Source: Perognathus longimembris pacificus
Taxonomy: Eukaryota; Chordata; Mammalia; Rodentia; Heteromyidae
NCBI RefSeq assembly: GCF_023159225.1
Contig: NC_063161.1
Coordinates: 73,126,767-73,190,766, forward strand
Length of the DNA stretch: 64,000 nucleotides
Direction: 5' to 3'
The stretch's first letter is position 1, and each line of letters begins with the position of its first letter. The notes beneath the pieces were generated by a model. The model saw only the letters and a program-made list of their open reading frames with translations. It searched no databases and was not told the origin of the DNA. Positions 11,501 to 21,189 of this stretch are shown one piece after another. A program made the position numbers and the translations under genes.

Positions 11501-14463
11501 TGCTGGGAAATGTGGAGGAATGTGGGGTACTCGGGTGTGTGTGTGCTGGGATCAGGGTCGGCTTCTAACCTGTAGCCTGTTCCTGTATCCAGGTCAATGT
11601 CCCCCCGGAGCCTGCCCTTCTCACGGGTGGGCCGGGTGAAGCAGGCGGCCTGCGGGGGTACCTGCTGTGCTGTGCTCAATGGTGAGTGGGTGCCGGGCTG
11701 GGGGGAGGCCAAGGACGGGAGTGTGGGCAGACCCTGGGGGCCGCTGCGTGCGGGGCCTGCGCCCCTTGGCCCCGTGAGGGTCTGGTTCCCGCCCTACATT
11801 GTAACCCGAGGACTGTAGGCTTGAGGCTGCTCTGGGGCAGTAGTGAGACCCTAACTCAAAGACCCACGGAGCGGTGGCGGCGGGCTGGGCGGTCCAGGAG
11901 CAGCTCGCCGGGCCCCTGACTGACTGGCTGTGCCCCGCAGAGGAAGGGCAGGTCTTCGTCTGGGGCTACGGCATTCTTGGGAAGGGGCCGGGGCTGGTGG
12001 AGTCGGCACTGCCCGAGATGATCCCCCCCTCGCTCTTCGGCTCCACGGACTTCGCCCCGGACGTGCAGGTGACACGACTCCGGTGCGGGCTCAGCCAGTT
12101 CGCTGCCATCACAGGTGAGAGCGGGGCCTTGGGAGGGGGAAGGGGAGGGGCACGATGAGGATGTAGGGCCATGGGAGGGAGGGGTGGGGCCTCAGGAGGG
12201 AGGTCTGGGGAGGGGCGTCAGGAGGGAGGGTCAAGTGCCAGTTCCCCAGTTCAAGGCCCAGTATCTCATAAGGAGAGAAGGACACTTGGCCTGGTGGAGC
12301 CATGGGGGTAGAACTGGGTCTGGTTCGGCAGAGCCCTGGCGAGGGTGGAAGCATGGACGGGGCCCCAGCCCGCTCCTGTGCAGTGATCTCATGCTGTCCT
12401 TACCTTGCAGACCGAGGCGAGCTGTTCGTGTGGGGTAAGAACGTGCGTGGCTGCCTGGGCATCGGCCGCCTGGATGACCAGTACTTCCCGTGGCGGGTAA
12501 GGTGGGCCTGGCCCCCTCTCTCGGTGCTCATGCCTGTGGGCCAGGACTCAGGTCTCAGGACCTGCCTGCCCTGGCCCACCCCGGTATGGCCTGGGGGAGC
12601 CCTCAGCCAGTCCGCACTTGTGGATGCTTTCTACTGAGCTGGAAAGAGTTCTGGGTGTGGTGCTGCATTCCCTGTAGCCCAGCCCTCAATCAGGAGACTG
12701 AGGCACCCTGGGCTACATAACCAAGACTGTTTCAACAAAAAGCCACAAACCAAACCAGTGACACAGGCCCCCTTCTTAATTTTTTCTTTGCCAGTCCTGG
12801 GGCTTGAACTTAGGGCCTGAGCACTGTCCCTGGCTTCGTCTTGCTCAAGGCTACTTGAGCCACAGCACCACTTCTGGCTTTTTCTATATATGTGGTGCTG
12901 AGGAATTGAACCCAGGGCTTTATGTGAACGAGGCGAGCACTCTACCACTAGGCCATATTCCCACCCCCTCCCCCCCTTTTAAAAATGCTGTTACTAGGGC
13001 TTAAGCTCGGGCTCTGGTGCTCTCACATGGTCCTTCCCGGGAGATAAACAGTTTTCAAGGCACAGGTTGCTAGGAGTCCACCTGGCGGCTGTCGCTGTGG
13101 TCTGGGGCTCCGGGGGTGCTCTGTGCCCGCCACCGCTTGTTTACTCAGTGATATCGGCCCCAGCTGTCTGGTGAGGCAGGAGAGGACGGAGGACCTCGCT
13201 TCTGCCTCTGTGGTCAGGAGCCCCTAATGGCCTGGGCCCTTGGCTTGGTTGCGGAGCTGCGGTCAGCATCTGCCACAGTGCAGCCAGGCCACCTAGCACC
13301 CTTCCATGTGTGCAGAGGTCGCACCCTGCCTGGCGGCCACTGCAGGGCACTGTCTTCACAGCCAGTACCTGCCTCCCGTCAGCCTCTTGGCTGGCACAGC
13401 TGTTTAGGAGGACTGGGGGATAGCAGTTTGAAGCCAGCCCAGGTATGAATTATAGCTTAAGAGCCTCCATCTCAATGAATGGCCCAGTGGTGCATCCCTG
13501 TCATCCACAGCAACAAAGAGAAGCACAAACAGGAGGATCCCAGTCCAGCCTGGTCCGGAGACAGTCACTCTGCAAATATCCCAAAGAAAAAAGGCTGGGT
13601 GTGGCCTGGGAATATGGCTTAGTGATAGAGTGCTTGCCTCGCATACATGAAGCCCTGGGTTCAGTTCCTCAGCACCACATATATAGAAAAGCCAGAAGTG
13701 GTGCTGTGGCTCAAGTGGTAGAGTGCTAGCCTTGAGCAAAACAAAGCCAGAGACAGTGCTCATGCCCTGAGTTCAAGCCCCAAGACTGGCAAAAAAAATG
13801 GGCTGGGTGCCTGGCTCAAGTGGTAGAGGTTGAGTTTGAAATTTGGTACTTCCACACAACAAATGAACCTCTGGAAGGACCCAGGAATTTAGTTTGTAGC
13901 TATGCAGGGGAGCTGGCGGAGGGTGGTGGAGGGTGGTGGAATGAAGAGAGACACTTGATACCTTGCTCTTTTCCACCTTTTGTAGTGTAGCTTTGTGATC
14001 GATCGAATTGCCTGTTAACCCTGTTAAATAGGGAAAGCCAGGCATGGCTCCACACATCAGCGCTTGGGAGGCTAAGGCAAGAGCATTAAAGTTTGAGGCT
14101 GGTCTGGGCTATATCATGAGATCTGAGAAACAAGCGAAACAAGAAAACTAAGAAGAGAAGGAAGGAAAGCAAGAGAGAGTAGGCCCTCCTGGAGACAGGT
14201 TGGGGTATCTGCCTCCAAGGACATAATACAGTGGGACCCGGAGTCACAGGCTCCAGCCGCCTTCCTGGTGACAGCCTGGGCATGGGGGTGACTGCTTGGC
14301 TGGTGGGCAGGGCCTGGTTCCTGCCCCTACCCCAGGTGGGGCAGTGCCAGGGCCCATGGCTGATCGTGGGCTTGCTCTATTCCAGGTGACGCTGCCTGGC
14401 CAGCCTGTGGACGTGGCCTGCGGGGTGGACCACATGGTGACACTGGCCAAGTCTTTCATCTGA
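5246..14463 (+). CDS. RCC1L: RCC1L (WBSCR16), mitochondrial RCC1-like protein; 11 coding exons, one frameshift
   Basis: CDS join: 5246-5563, 7016-7145, 8323-8451, 8710-8776, 9201-9252, 10227-10311, 10764-10945, 11593-11681, 11941-12114, 12411-12496, 14386-14463. All introns are GT-AG and phases match except across exon 8. The product aligns end to end with RCC1L as I know it (about 462 residues here against 464 in human). The Arg-rich, acid-free N-terminus (MALAAGARLARPG...RSRSRR) is a mitochondrial targeting signal. RCC1-type blades follow, with motifs such as VFVWGFSFSG, ACGYGFTLL, CGQDHSLFLTDKGEVY, GWGNSEYLQL, ELFVWGKNVRG and ACGVDHMVTLAKSFI at the end. The family acts in the mitochondrial matrix and inner membrane: mitoribosome assembly with the 16S rRNA pseudouridine module, and an exchange-factor role for OPA1. 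Exon 8 has one extra C, giving a premature TGA at the exon 8/9 junction. Everything else looks functional, so an assembly error is likely. Confidence 0.95.
5908..6327 (-). mobile_element. Two adjacent antisense SINEs in RCC1L intron 1
   Basis: About 5908-6104 is a 7SL-head copy in which the segment around 'ctacctgagccacag' is duplicated. 6121-6327 is an ID-like/Geo dimer with its poly(T) at 6122-6136. Confidence 0.75.
7016..7145 (+). CDS. RCC1L: RCC1L exon 2
   Basis: Follows TTTCAG. Encodes ISSAACGYGFTLLASKTKDITKVWGMGLNKDSQLGFHRSRRDQ and ends in phase 1 before GTGAGC. Confidence 0.95.
7198..7400 (-). repeat. Old composite SINE relic in RCC1L intron 2
   Basis: 'ggaactcagggcctgaggct' and 'gctctaccactgagccacac' are followed by an antisense 7SL-like part with 'tttgagacagggtct' and 'ggctgggatgacagg'. 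Confidence 0.5.
7750..7948 (+). mobile_element. SINE, 7SL-like head plus Geo-type tail, RCC1L intron 2
   Basis: The head is 'gcctgtggctcacacctgtc' and the tail ends in a poly(A) run at 7933-7946. Confidence 0.75.
8323..8451 (+). CDS. RCC1L: RCC1L exon 3
   Basis: Follows CACTCCAG. Encodes (S)RGYDYVLEPSPVPLPLDRPQDTRVLQVACGRAHALVLTDQEG and ends with one base of the next Val codon before GTGAGT. Confidence 0.95.
8710..8776 (+). CDS. RCC1L: RCC1L exon 4
   Basis: Follows CTCCGCAG. Encodes VFSMGNNAYGQCGRQVVEKEVY and ends in phase 2 before GTGAGC. Confidence 0.95.
9049..9130 (+). mobile_element. Truncated 7SL-like SINE head, 70 bp upstream of RCC1L exon 5
   Basis: 'gctgggcgccagtggctcac' through 'aggaggctgagctctgaggc', then the element breaks off without a Geo tail. 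Confidence 0.7.
9201..9252 (+). CDS. RCC1L: RCC1L exon 5
   Basis: Follows CTCTGTAG. A 52-base exon encoding (S)ESHRMHRMQEFDGQVVQ, ending in phase 0 before GTAAGA. Confidence 0.95.
9880..10072 (-). mobile_element. SINE, 7SL-like head plus Geo-type tail, RCC1L intron 5
   Basis: Antisense copy ending 'cctgagtagctgggattgta'. Confidence 0.7.
10227..10311 (+). CDS. RCC1L: RCC1L exon 6
   Basis: Follows CTGGCAG. Encodes VACGQDHSLFLTDKGEVYACGWGADGQT, a canonical RCC1 repeat, and ends in phase 1 before GTAGAG. Confidence 0.95.
10764..10945 (+). CDS. RCC1L: RCC1L exon 7
   Basis: Follows GTGCCAG. Encodes (G)LGHYNTTSAPCRLGGDLAGVKVVQ to EYLQLASVTESTQ and ends in phase 0. The donor CAG|GTTTGG is weaker than the others in the gene. 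Confidence 0.95.
11033..11203 (-). mobile_element. Degenerate antisense SINE, RCC1L intron 7
   Basis: Begins after a CTCC-rich run and ends 'gagtagctgggattgcaggc'. Confidence 0.55.
11593..11681 (+). CDS. RCC1L: RCC1L exon 8 (carries a +1 frameshift)
   Basis: Follows TATCCAG. The first codons give VNVP, as in the family. The C run at 11601-11606 is six long where five would keep the frame. The conserved RSLPFSRVGRVKQAACGGTCCAVLN then reads one base later. The exon is 89 bases, and 88 are needed for its phases to fit exons 7 and 9. Read as given, the frame meets TGA at the exon 8/9 join. Confidence 0.88.
11941..12114 (+). CDS. RCC1L: RCC1L exon 9
   Basis: Follows GCCCCGCAG. In the family frame it encodes EEGQVFVWGYGILGKGPGLVESALPEM to RCGLSQFAAIT and ends in phase 1 before GTGAGA. 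Confidence 0.94.
12411..12496 (+). CDS. RCC1L: RCC1L exon 10
   Basis: Follows ACCTTGCAG. Encodes (D)RGELFVWGKNVRGCLGIGRLDDQYFPWR and ends in phase 0 before GTAAGG. Confidence 0.95.
12648..13798. repeat. SINE cluster in RCC1L intron 10
   Basis: An old 7SL-like monomer lies at about 12648-12760 (+). A diverged ID-like/Geo dimer lies at 12776-12967 (-). An old 7SL-like relic is at about 13395-13590 (+). A well-preserved ID-like/Geo dimer is at 13605-13798 (+), with both tRNA-type promoter box pairs visible. 12970-13390 is unique. Confidence 0.7.
14036..14155 (+). mobile_element. B1-like (7SL-derived) monomer, RCC1L intron 10
   Basis: 'agccaggcatggctccacac' and 'gcttgggaggctaaggcaag' match the B1/Alu head. 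There is no Geo tail. Confidence 0.65.
14386..14463 (+). CDS. RCC1L: RCC1L exon 11 and stop
   Basis: Follows TATTCCAG. Encodes VTLPGQPVDVACGVDHMVTLAKSFI with TGA at 14461-14463, the conserved C-terminus of the protein. Confidence 0.96.
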   Translation: MTLPGQPVDVACGVDHMVTLAKSFI

Positions 14464-15122
14464 GCCTCCGGAGCCGCTGGGTCTGGGCTGTGAGCGCCCG
14501 GCAGAGCAGGGCCAGGGGCCTGCCGTGGTTCTAGTGGCATTGGGGGGACTGCATTACCCTCCGGAGGCCCCCATGGGCACTGACTGTGGGCTGGAAGATG
14601 GCCATCACCCTGCTGGGGGCACCTGTGGAAGGGGAGGTGCTTGGGAGGCGCTGGGTCCCGTCACCCAACCCTGTCATCACCTGGCTCTGTCGTCACCTCA
14701 GCCATTCCTGCTGGGCCTGGCTGCCTTGGGCTTTGGTTCTGACTACAGGTCACTGTGTCCGCATGCTGTGTGCATGCACTCGGCCCGCCAGCCTCAGATT
14801 CCTCGGCCCAGGTCCATACCAGCCTGTCACCTGCGGCCACAGGCACCAGCCTCCATGGGGCACAGTGGCCCCCGCGGGGGCCCTCCCTGCACCGGCCTCC
14901 ATGGGGCACAGCAGTACCCAGCTGGGTATTTGTCTGGAGAAGTCTCAGAAACCCAGGAAAACATTTGCTTCAGGAGAAAACATGTCTTTTCCCAGAAAAG
15001 CAGTACTTAAAAGCACCTTTTGGAGTAAATCCATTTTCTGCTTTTTTAGGAACACAAAAGGTCTTATATTTTAAGTTTTGGTCGTTATGAGACTAGCTTT
15101 GGCAAATAGGGCTTTCGATAAA
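14464..15122 (+). other. RCC1L: RCC1L 3' UTR, end uncertain
   Basis: SINE-free sequence follows the stop. I see no AATAAA. The only candidate signal is the weak variant GATAAA at 15117-15122. The true end could differ. Confidence 0.4.
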
Positions 15123-16849
15123 GATCACCGAGGAGGCAGAGGTAGGAGGATGGAGAAGAACAGCTAGGGTTACATAGAAACTACTGGAAAACTGTCACTC
15201 TGCTTTGTGAAGCCTGTGTTCGGGCCAGGTCTGTGGTCCTCCCTGGAGGCCAGAGCAGGGGCACTCACGGTGGTCCTGGGGATTATCTGGAAGTTAGGAT
15301 TCTCAAGCCCTCTGAATGGCCACCCACCTACAGATGCAGCAGTAAGAATGCGTAGGGGCCATGGCCCATGCCTGTAATCTCAGCCTTTGCTAGGCTTCAC
15401 GGTGAGCTCTCCCCTCCCCACAGTCACCGTGGATGTGGTTGCTAGAGCACAGGGTGTGCTGGGGTTGGAAGCTGGCCCCTGGTCACGATCAGGCTGTCCT
15501 GGCTGCCATCTGCTCTGCCTGCTCTTGTGAGCTACGCAGAAACCTCATTCTGTGCCTCAGTAAGAGCGTTTGCAAGCCTGCTGTCCTTTCGCTCCATTGA
15601 GCAGGGCACAGGGGCCCACATGGGCATGGCGTGTCCCTGTGTTGTTCTCAGCTTGTCTGTGCGGCCTTGAGGGCTAAGTGTGGGGTGTGCGGGTCTCCTG
15701 GGCCTCTGCCTGTGGCCAGAGCCCTCAGCTCTTCCTAGGACCCTGAGTTTTGTGGCAGGTGGCCAGGCCAGGGGTGGGGGAGGTCCCTGGATCCCCTCCC
15801 CCCTGAAATCAGAGCTGGGAGGTGACTGCATTATATGGTGCAGGCAGCGGCAAATGGATTCTGGTTCCCCTGAACCCTTGTTCTGGAGGGGGCAGGCACC
15901 ATGTTGTGTGCAAATTGCCTGCCCTGTAGGAAGAACCATGGCCTGTTCCACAAGCAGCCCCAGTTTCCTGCAGAAGCACCTACTTTGGAAGCTGATCCTC
16001 TCAGTGCAGGGGTTTGAAGGGACCCAGAACCCACATGCTGGTCCTGTGTGGTTATGTGGGAGGTGTGGAACCTTCAGGAGGCGAGTCCAGTGGGAGGAAG
16101 TGAGGTTATGTGTCCTTGGAAAGGATGGAAGTAGTTCTCAAGGATGTTGGCTAGCTCCTCTAAGAGTGAGCTATTTTTTAGCCAGGTGTCGGTGACTCAT
16201 GCCTGAAATCTTAGCTACTCAGGAGGCTGAGATGAGGGTTGTGGTTGGGAGCCAGCCCGGGCAGGAAACTCCATGAGACTCACATCTCCAATTAACCACC
16301 AAAAAGTTGAAAGTGGAGCTGTGGCTCAAGTGGTAGCGCACCAGCCTTGAACACACAAACTCGGGAACAGCAACCAGGCCCTGAGTTCAAGCCCAGGACT
16401 GGCATATATGTACAAAAAAGTGAGCTCAGTCCCCTGCCCTGCTGGCTTCCTGTCTTGTCATGTGACTGTCCCCACTGCCACACTGAAATGGAGTTGCCTG
16501 AGCCTGCATGGCCAGCCTCCCAACCTGGGAGCTCCATAATCCTCTCCTTTATGAAGCAGGCAGGCTCAAGTATTCATGTAGAGGGACAGGGAGTGGACCA
16601 GGACATGAAGACAGGCTGAGCCCAGCTCTCCAAGTATGTGCCACAGCTTCTGTGATTGCCACTTGCTCCATCCATACACAGCTTCAGGTGATGAATATGG
16701 CCCACCCTCCTTCTCTGGGGCCTTCTCGGAGTAGCCCTGCCTTTGTCCACTCCTGACTCCCCCCCATGTCCCCCCAACCACAGCGTGCAGAAGGAGAAAG
16801 AGACGAGACTGGGTAAACACCCACAAAACCAGACTGCCAGTGGCCACCA
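15123..16849. other. Gap between the converging 3' ends of RCC1L and CASTOR2
   Basis: Mostly unique sequence with one 7SL-head/Geo-tail SINE at about 16180-16420 (+). No coding exon seen. Confidence 0.55.
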
Positions 16850-16867
16850 TCAGTTTTTCCCCTTCAT

Positions 16868-16873
16868 TTTAAT
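16868..16873 (-). terminator. CASTOR2: Candidate poly(A) signal ATTAAA for CASTOR2
   Basis: ATTAAA on the minus strand with GT-rich sequence downstream. I saw no AATAAA on the minus strand between here and the stop codon. Confidence 0.5.
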
Positions 16874-19199
16874 GAACACTTTTACAAAGTACAAAATATA
16901 CTGTCTTTTTAAGGGAACATTAAGGACTTCTTTTTCTCTCCATCATACAGTACATGAATTTCAAGGGTTTTGTGTTTCTTTGACAAAGGAAAGAAAGCAT
17001 GAGGCCCTGGGGTGGGGCTGCCCCATCTCCCCTTTTGCCCAGGCCCAAGGAGGTGCCTCGGTGCTGGTGACAGTGTGCCACGAAGGCCCAGGGCTGAGGG
17101 CGGGAATGCCTGCCCTGCCGCCCCCTCAGGAGGGGGCCCCGGAACCCCATCCATCCATCCATCCATCTCAGGATAACGGAAATGATTTTGGCATAGAACA
17201 AGAGGAGGAACCAGGAACTCTATCCTTGTCAGTCCCTGATGGTTTCCAAGGCAACCCCACCTACCTCTTCCTAGAGCAGTCAGAATAGGGAAACTGAGGC
17301 AGTGGAAAAGAAATGCACTGGGCTTGGTCTGTGGGGCCCTGAATGTGTCCTGCCTTTTACCCCTATTCTCAGATGAGCCCCTATGGGCAAGGGGCTCCCG
17401 GTCTTTCACTCTGAATACTATCTTCAGGATTGGGGTCACTTGAAGAGCCCCCACTCTGGGCAGGCCTGGCTGGCTGCTGGACATCTCTGCCTGCCTGCAC
17501 CCCATGAGGCGAGGCCATTTTACCAGGGCGGCCCCTCCTCCTGGGAGCCAGGGCTGAATACTGAAGGAACCAGTCCCTGGCTGGGCTGTGCACACACACA
17601 CAAGCTCATGCCTAGAACACGTCCACACTCACACACACGCACACACACATGCATAAACAATCCCACATGGAACAGCACCCTGGCCCACAGGGCAGAGCCT
17701 GGTGTCTGCAACCCCACCAGGCCAGCCATCCCCATGGCCCATGGCCACCTGGGCTGCCGCTCCCTCACCTGTCCATGGGAAGGAGCAGGGACAGGTGAGC
17801 ATGCCTGGCTCCAAGAGCTGGGGTGAGCTTGAAGATGGAGAAAATGGGAGTCCAGTTCCATCAGGATTCCACTCCCCCTAAGACAACCGTGGACCTATCT
17901 CCCAGGCCGTCAGGGCACCCCGGGCTATCAGCTCCCCCCCACCCCCGTGCTGCACCCAAGAGCAGCAGGAAAACCAAGGATCTGCTTTGTCCTGCTGGAG
18001 ACCTGTGGTCCTCACCCAGGCTCTGCTGGCTTGTCCTGGCCACAGCGGTGGGGGTGGGGGGGGGGGTCGTCTCCTGGCAGCTCCTCCAAAGAGGGGCCTT
18101 TGCCCCGGGAGGGACCTGTGCTGTCCCACATCTGACCTGCAGGCCCATGGGGGGACTGGGGCACGAGGCCGGGATTCCACCTTTGAGGAGCTTTAATCAA
18201 ATGGTAACATAGGGCTGGTGGGGGGCAGGGCTGCCCCCTCCCACCCACTTAAGTCTTCCCTCCTGACTCCATGTCCTTCCTGGGCCTCGTCAGACCAAGT
18301 GTCACCTGGACACCAGACCTGTCCATGGGGCCCTGGGGCGTCCCTGCCCACAGGGCTTTGGGAAGGGCAGATGCTGCTGGCTTGGCGGCACTGCCCCAAG
18401 ACCTCAGGGAGGGGAGGCCACGGCTCGGGGCTGCATGCATCTTTGAGGGTGTCAGCTGGCAATGCCCGCTGTGAAGCTGGGCGGGAACCAGGCTGGGGCT
18501 GCAGACGAGGCTGCTGGGGGCTGTCACCTGCCAGGGTGAGACCTCAGCGGTCACATGCCCAACTCTCCAGTCATCAGGAGGCCCCCGGCCAGGGCCCAGA
18601 GAGCCTTGTGGATGCCACAGAAACAGGTGCCTCCCATAGTCAACAAGCGGGGGGGACGGAGCCCCCAGAGCAGGGGCTACCCAGCAGGGGCACACACAAG
18701 GCTGGAGAAAGGCGGACATGTCTGAGCTTGGATACAAGCCAGGTGTCACCAGCATCGCAGCCATCCAAGGAGAGGGGACCCCAGTGGGGAAGGAAGGGTG
18801 GGTGACCCTGGGGAGGGGGCCAGCCTGTTAAAAGGCAACTTCTATATCCCTGGCCCAGCATCTCCCCAAATCAAATAGGTGTGCCAAAGAGCGCAAGCCC
18901 ACCCCTGCCCGGGGCTGGGGGCCAAGGGTTCTGTTCCCCCAGTGAGGCCCGAGCCGCCTTGGCCTGCCCTCGTGCAGGTATTGCCTATATACTTGAATTC
19001 AAAAAACTCGTGGCTCAAACGTGTCTGTGTGCACATGGCCGACGTGCTGGGCCACACGTGTCCACGCTCACGCACGCAGAATATATTAACATATATATTG
19101 CTCAAGTATATATGCTATTTACAGTATATATCTCTATCAACATAAAACACAGGTATTTATAGTTGTGTACAACAGACAATCCTAGGATGTTGGGGAAGG

Positions 19200-19258
19200 G
19201 GAGGGGCTTTCACGCAATTCTGGGGGTACCAGGGAGGGGCTTTCACGCAATTCTGGGG
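19200..19258 (-). repeat. Two-copy tandem repeat in the putative CASTOR2 3' UTR
   Basis: A 26-base unit containing 'aggggctttcacgcaattct' occurs at about 19200-19225 and 19233-19258, essentially identical. Confidence 0.8.
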
Positions 19259-20693
19259 TTCAGGGCAATACACTTGCAGGGCAAGAAGGAACGACCGACC
19301 AGAAAAGCAGACAGAAAGGGGTACGTAGAGGTGTGCCCCCAGAACGTCGAGGCCCTCGGGGCAGAAAGTGGACTCACCCCGCCCGCCTCCCTTCGGAGCC
19401 AGCGAACAATTTTCAAGATTTGGTTGGTCAAGAGTTTTGTGCAAAATAAATCGACTTCAAGAGTGAACAGGAGAATGGGGCTCTAATCTACACTAGTCCC
19501 TCCACGGGGGACTCCATGAGCCCCACACAAGGAGAAGTCCCCATCTGTCACCTCCTGGGGTGCAGCCACTGCCCAAGGAAGGGCAGGAAGACCTGGGAAT
19601 GGAGGGCTCCACTCCTGGGTCCCCTCACCCCTGCTGACCCATGACAAGTCCTCGCTGGTGGGGAGGGCCTGTGGGGCCCACTGTGTCCTGGGGTCTCCCA
19701 GAGGACTTGCGAGACCTGTTCCCAGGCCCAGCGCCTCCTGCCAGAACTCCAACAGGTCCCAGCTCTCAAAACGGCGGCCACTGCCCACAGTAGCTGGGCA
19801 CAGACACACCGGATGAAACCAAAGCCGTGTGCAGGCATCTGGCAAGGCTTAGTATGCTGCTCCTGGCCAAGTACTGGAGGCCATCAGCACACCAGGGTGC
19901 AGGGCGGAAGTTGGGCAGATGACTTGTTCCCCAAAAGTGAAGCAAGGGGGAGGGGGGATGACAGGGGAGCCCTAGGCTGGTCTAGTCAACGGCTGGGGAG
20001 GTGGGGATGATCTGATTCCACAGGCCTGGGAAGTGGGGGAAGCCCCCACTGGGGGGGAAACTGAGGCTCCACCCGCCCAAGTCGGGTGGCGGGAAAGCAA
20101 TGGGCAGGAGCTGGTGCTCCAGGCTGGTGATTCTCCCAGGTGCCCGTCTCCCGGGACTCTGCCCTTGTGGAGAGGGTGTGGACAGCTCCCCTCCCCCGCC
20201 CTGGCAGTCATGTTGGGGTACAGGTCCTGAGACTGGCAGGCAGGGGCAACCCAGGCCCCCCTTGTCACTCCAGGGGCCCCCCTGGCCTTCACTCTGTGGG
20301 AACCAGCCCTGAGCTGATGGAACCGGAGTCCAGTGACCACCACACCCTCAGCTCCCCAACTGTCCCCCTGGGACATCACCAGGAACAGGACCCCAGCATC
20401 TGTGGGGGTTGCTGGCTTCCTTTGGTGTCTGCCCTGGGCCATGCACGGACGATGACAAGGCCATCTTCTCCCCAGCCCCCTGGAACTGGAAGCCGTCTTC
20501 TGGGTGGGGTGGGGGAGGGGTTGGGTTCTGGGAGGGGGCAGGGAGGGCTGGGGGCCTTGGCAACCACGCGGGTGTCCCCGAGGCCTCTTCTGGGGTCCCT
20601 GGGCCCATCTTCCAGTCTCTAGAGAAACACTGTGAGAACAACCTTCAAGGAGGGGCTGGTGAGCCCCAGCGGCGGCAGGGAGCTTGGAACCTT

Positions 20694-20759
20694 CTAGTGC
20701 TTTTCTGCATGACTGACCTTCAGGGCACTGATCACCCCGCTGATGTTTTCCTCTGGAAT
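20694..20759 (-). CDS. CASTOR2: CASTOR2 exon 9 and stop
   Basis: Follows GTCTGCAG. Encodes IPEENISGVISALKVSHAEKH with TAG at 20696-20694. The first residue is Ile where I recall Val in human. Confidence 0.95.
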   Translation of the reverse strand: MPEENISGVISALKVSHAEKH

Positions 20760-21149
20760 CTGCAGACACAGAGCCGAGCCCCTGAGCCCAGAGGCTGCTC
20801 CCTGCGCCGGCCCGGCCCCAGCACCCCAGGCCCCACTTACCAGCGCATGGTCGAACTTGAATGTGCTGATATAGTAGGCGGGGATGTCCGCAGCGGCCAG
20901 TGGCTCTGAGATCTGTGCCACAATCCCACACTCATCTGGAAAACGGGGTGCTCAGACTCCCTGGCCAGGACTCCTACCCACAGGCTTCCTTCCACGTCCC
21001 TCCCTCCTAGGGCTCAGGTGCAGGCCTACCCACGGAGGGCCTTCTCTAGCAACTGGGCACCAAGCCCCATCAGAGAGGGCCTCACATCTGGCTCTGTCTG
21101 GCTTGCAGGACCCTGTCCCTCTGCCCTTTTGTTTTCTCATCGATGTCAC

Positions 21150-21189
<40 letters not shown>

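Larger units (their letters stand above)
16850..20693 (-). other. CASTOR2: Probable CASTOR2 3' UTR (about 3.8 kb)
   Basis: This is the longest clearly SINE-free stretch around these genes. It begins right after the CASTOR2 stop. At its far end the minus strand carries ATTAAA (plus 16873-16868), followed after about 40-60 bases by a GT-rich run (near 16828-16812), the layout of a cleavage site near 16850. It also holds an AT-rich patch at 18980-19170, the kind of sequence that often carries UTR regulatory motifs. I infer the UTR; no transcript was seen. Confidence 0.6.

Noticed and set aside
13605..13798. Possible tRNA gene from A- and B-box matches
   Set aside because: It is a dispersed SINE with no cloverleaf-consistent anticodon arm that I could fold by eye; the same pattern recurs more than fifteen times.
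16909..17628. 239-codon minus-strand open frame
   Set aside because: Lies inside the putative CASTOR2 3' UTR; its translation shows no recognisable domain or conserved motif.
19972..20931. 319-codon minus-strand open frame
   Set aside because: Crosses CASTOR2 exons 8 and 9 in the wrong frame and the putative 3' UTR; no family resemblance.
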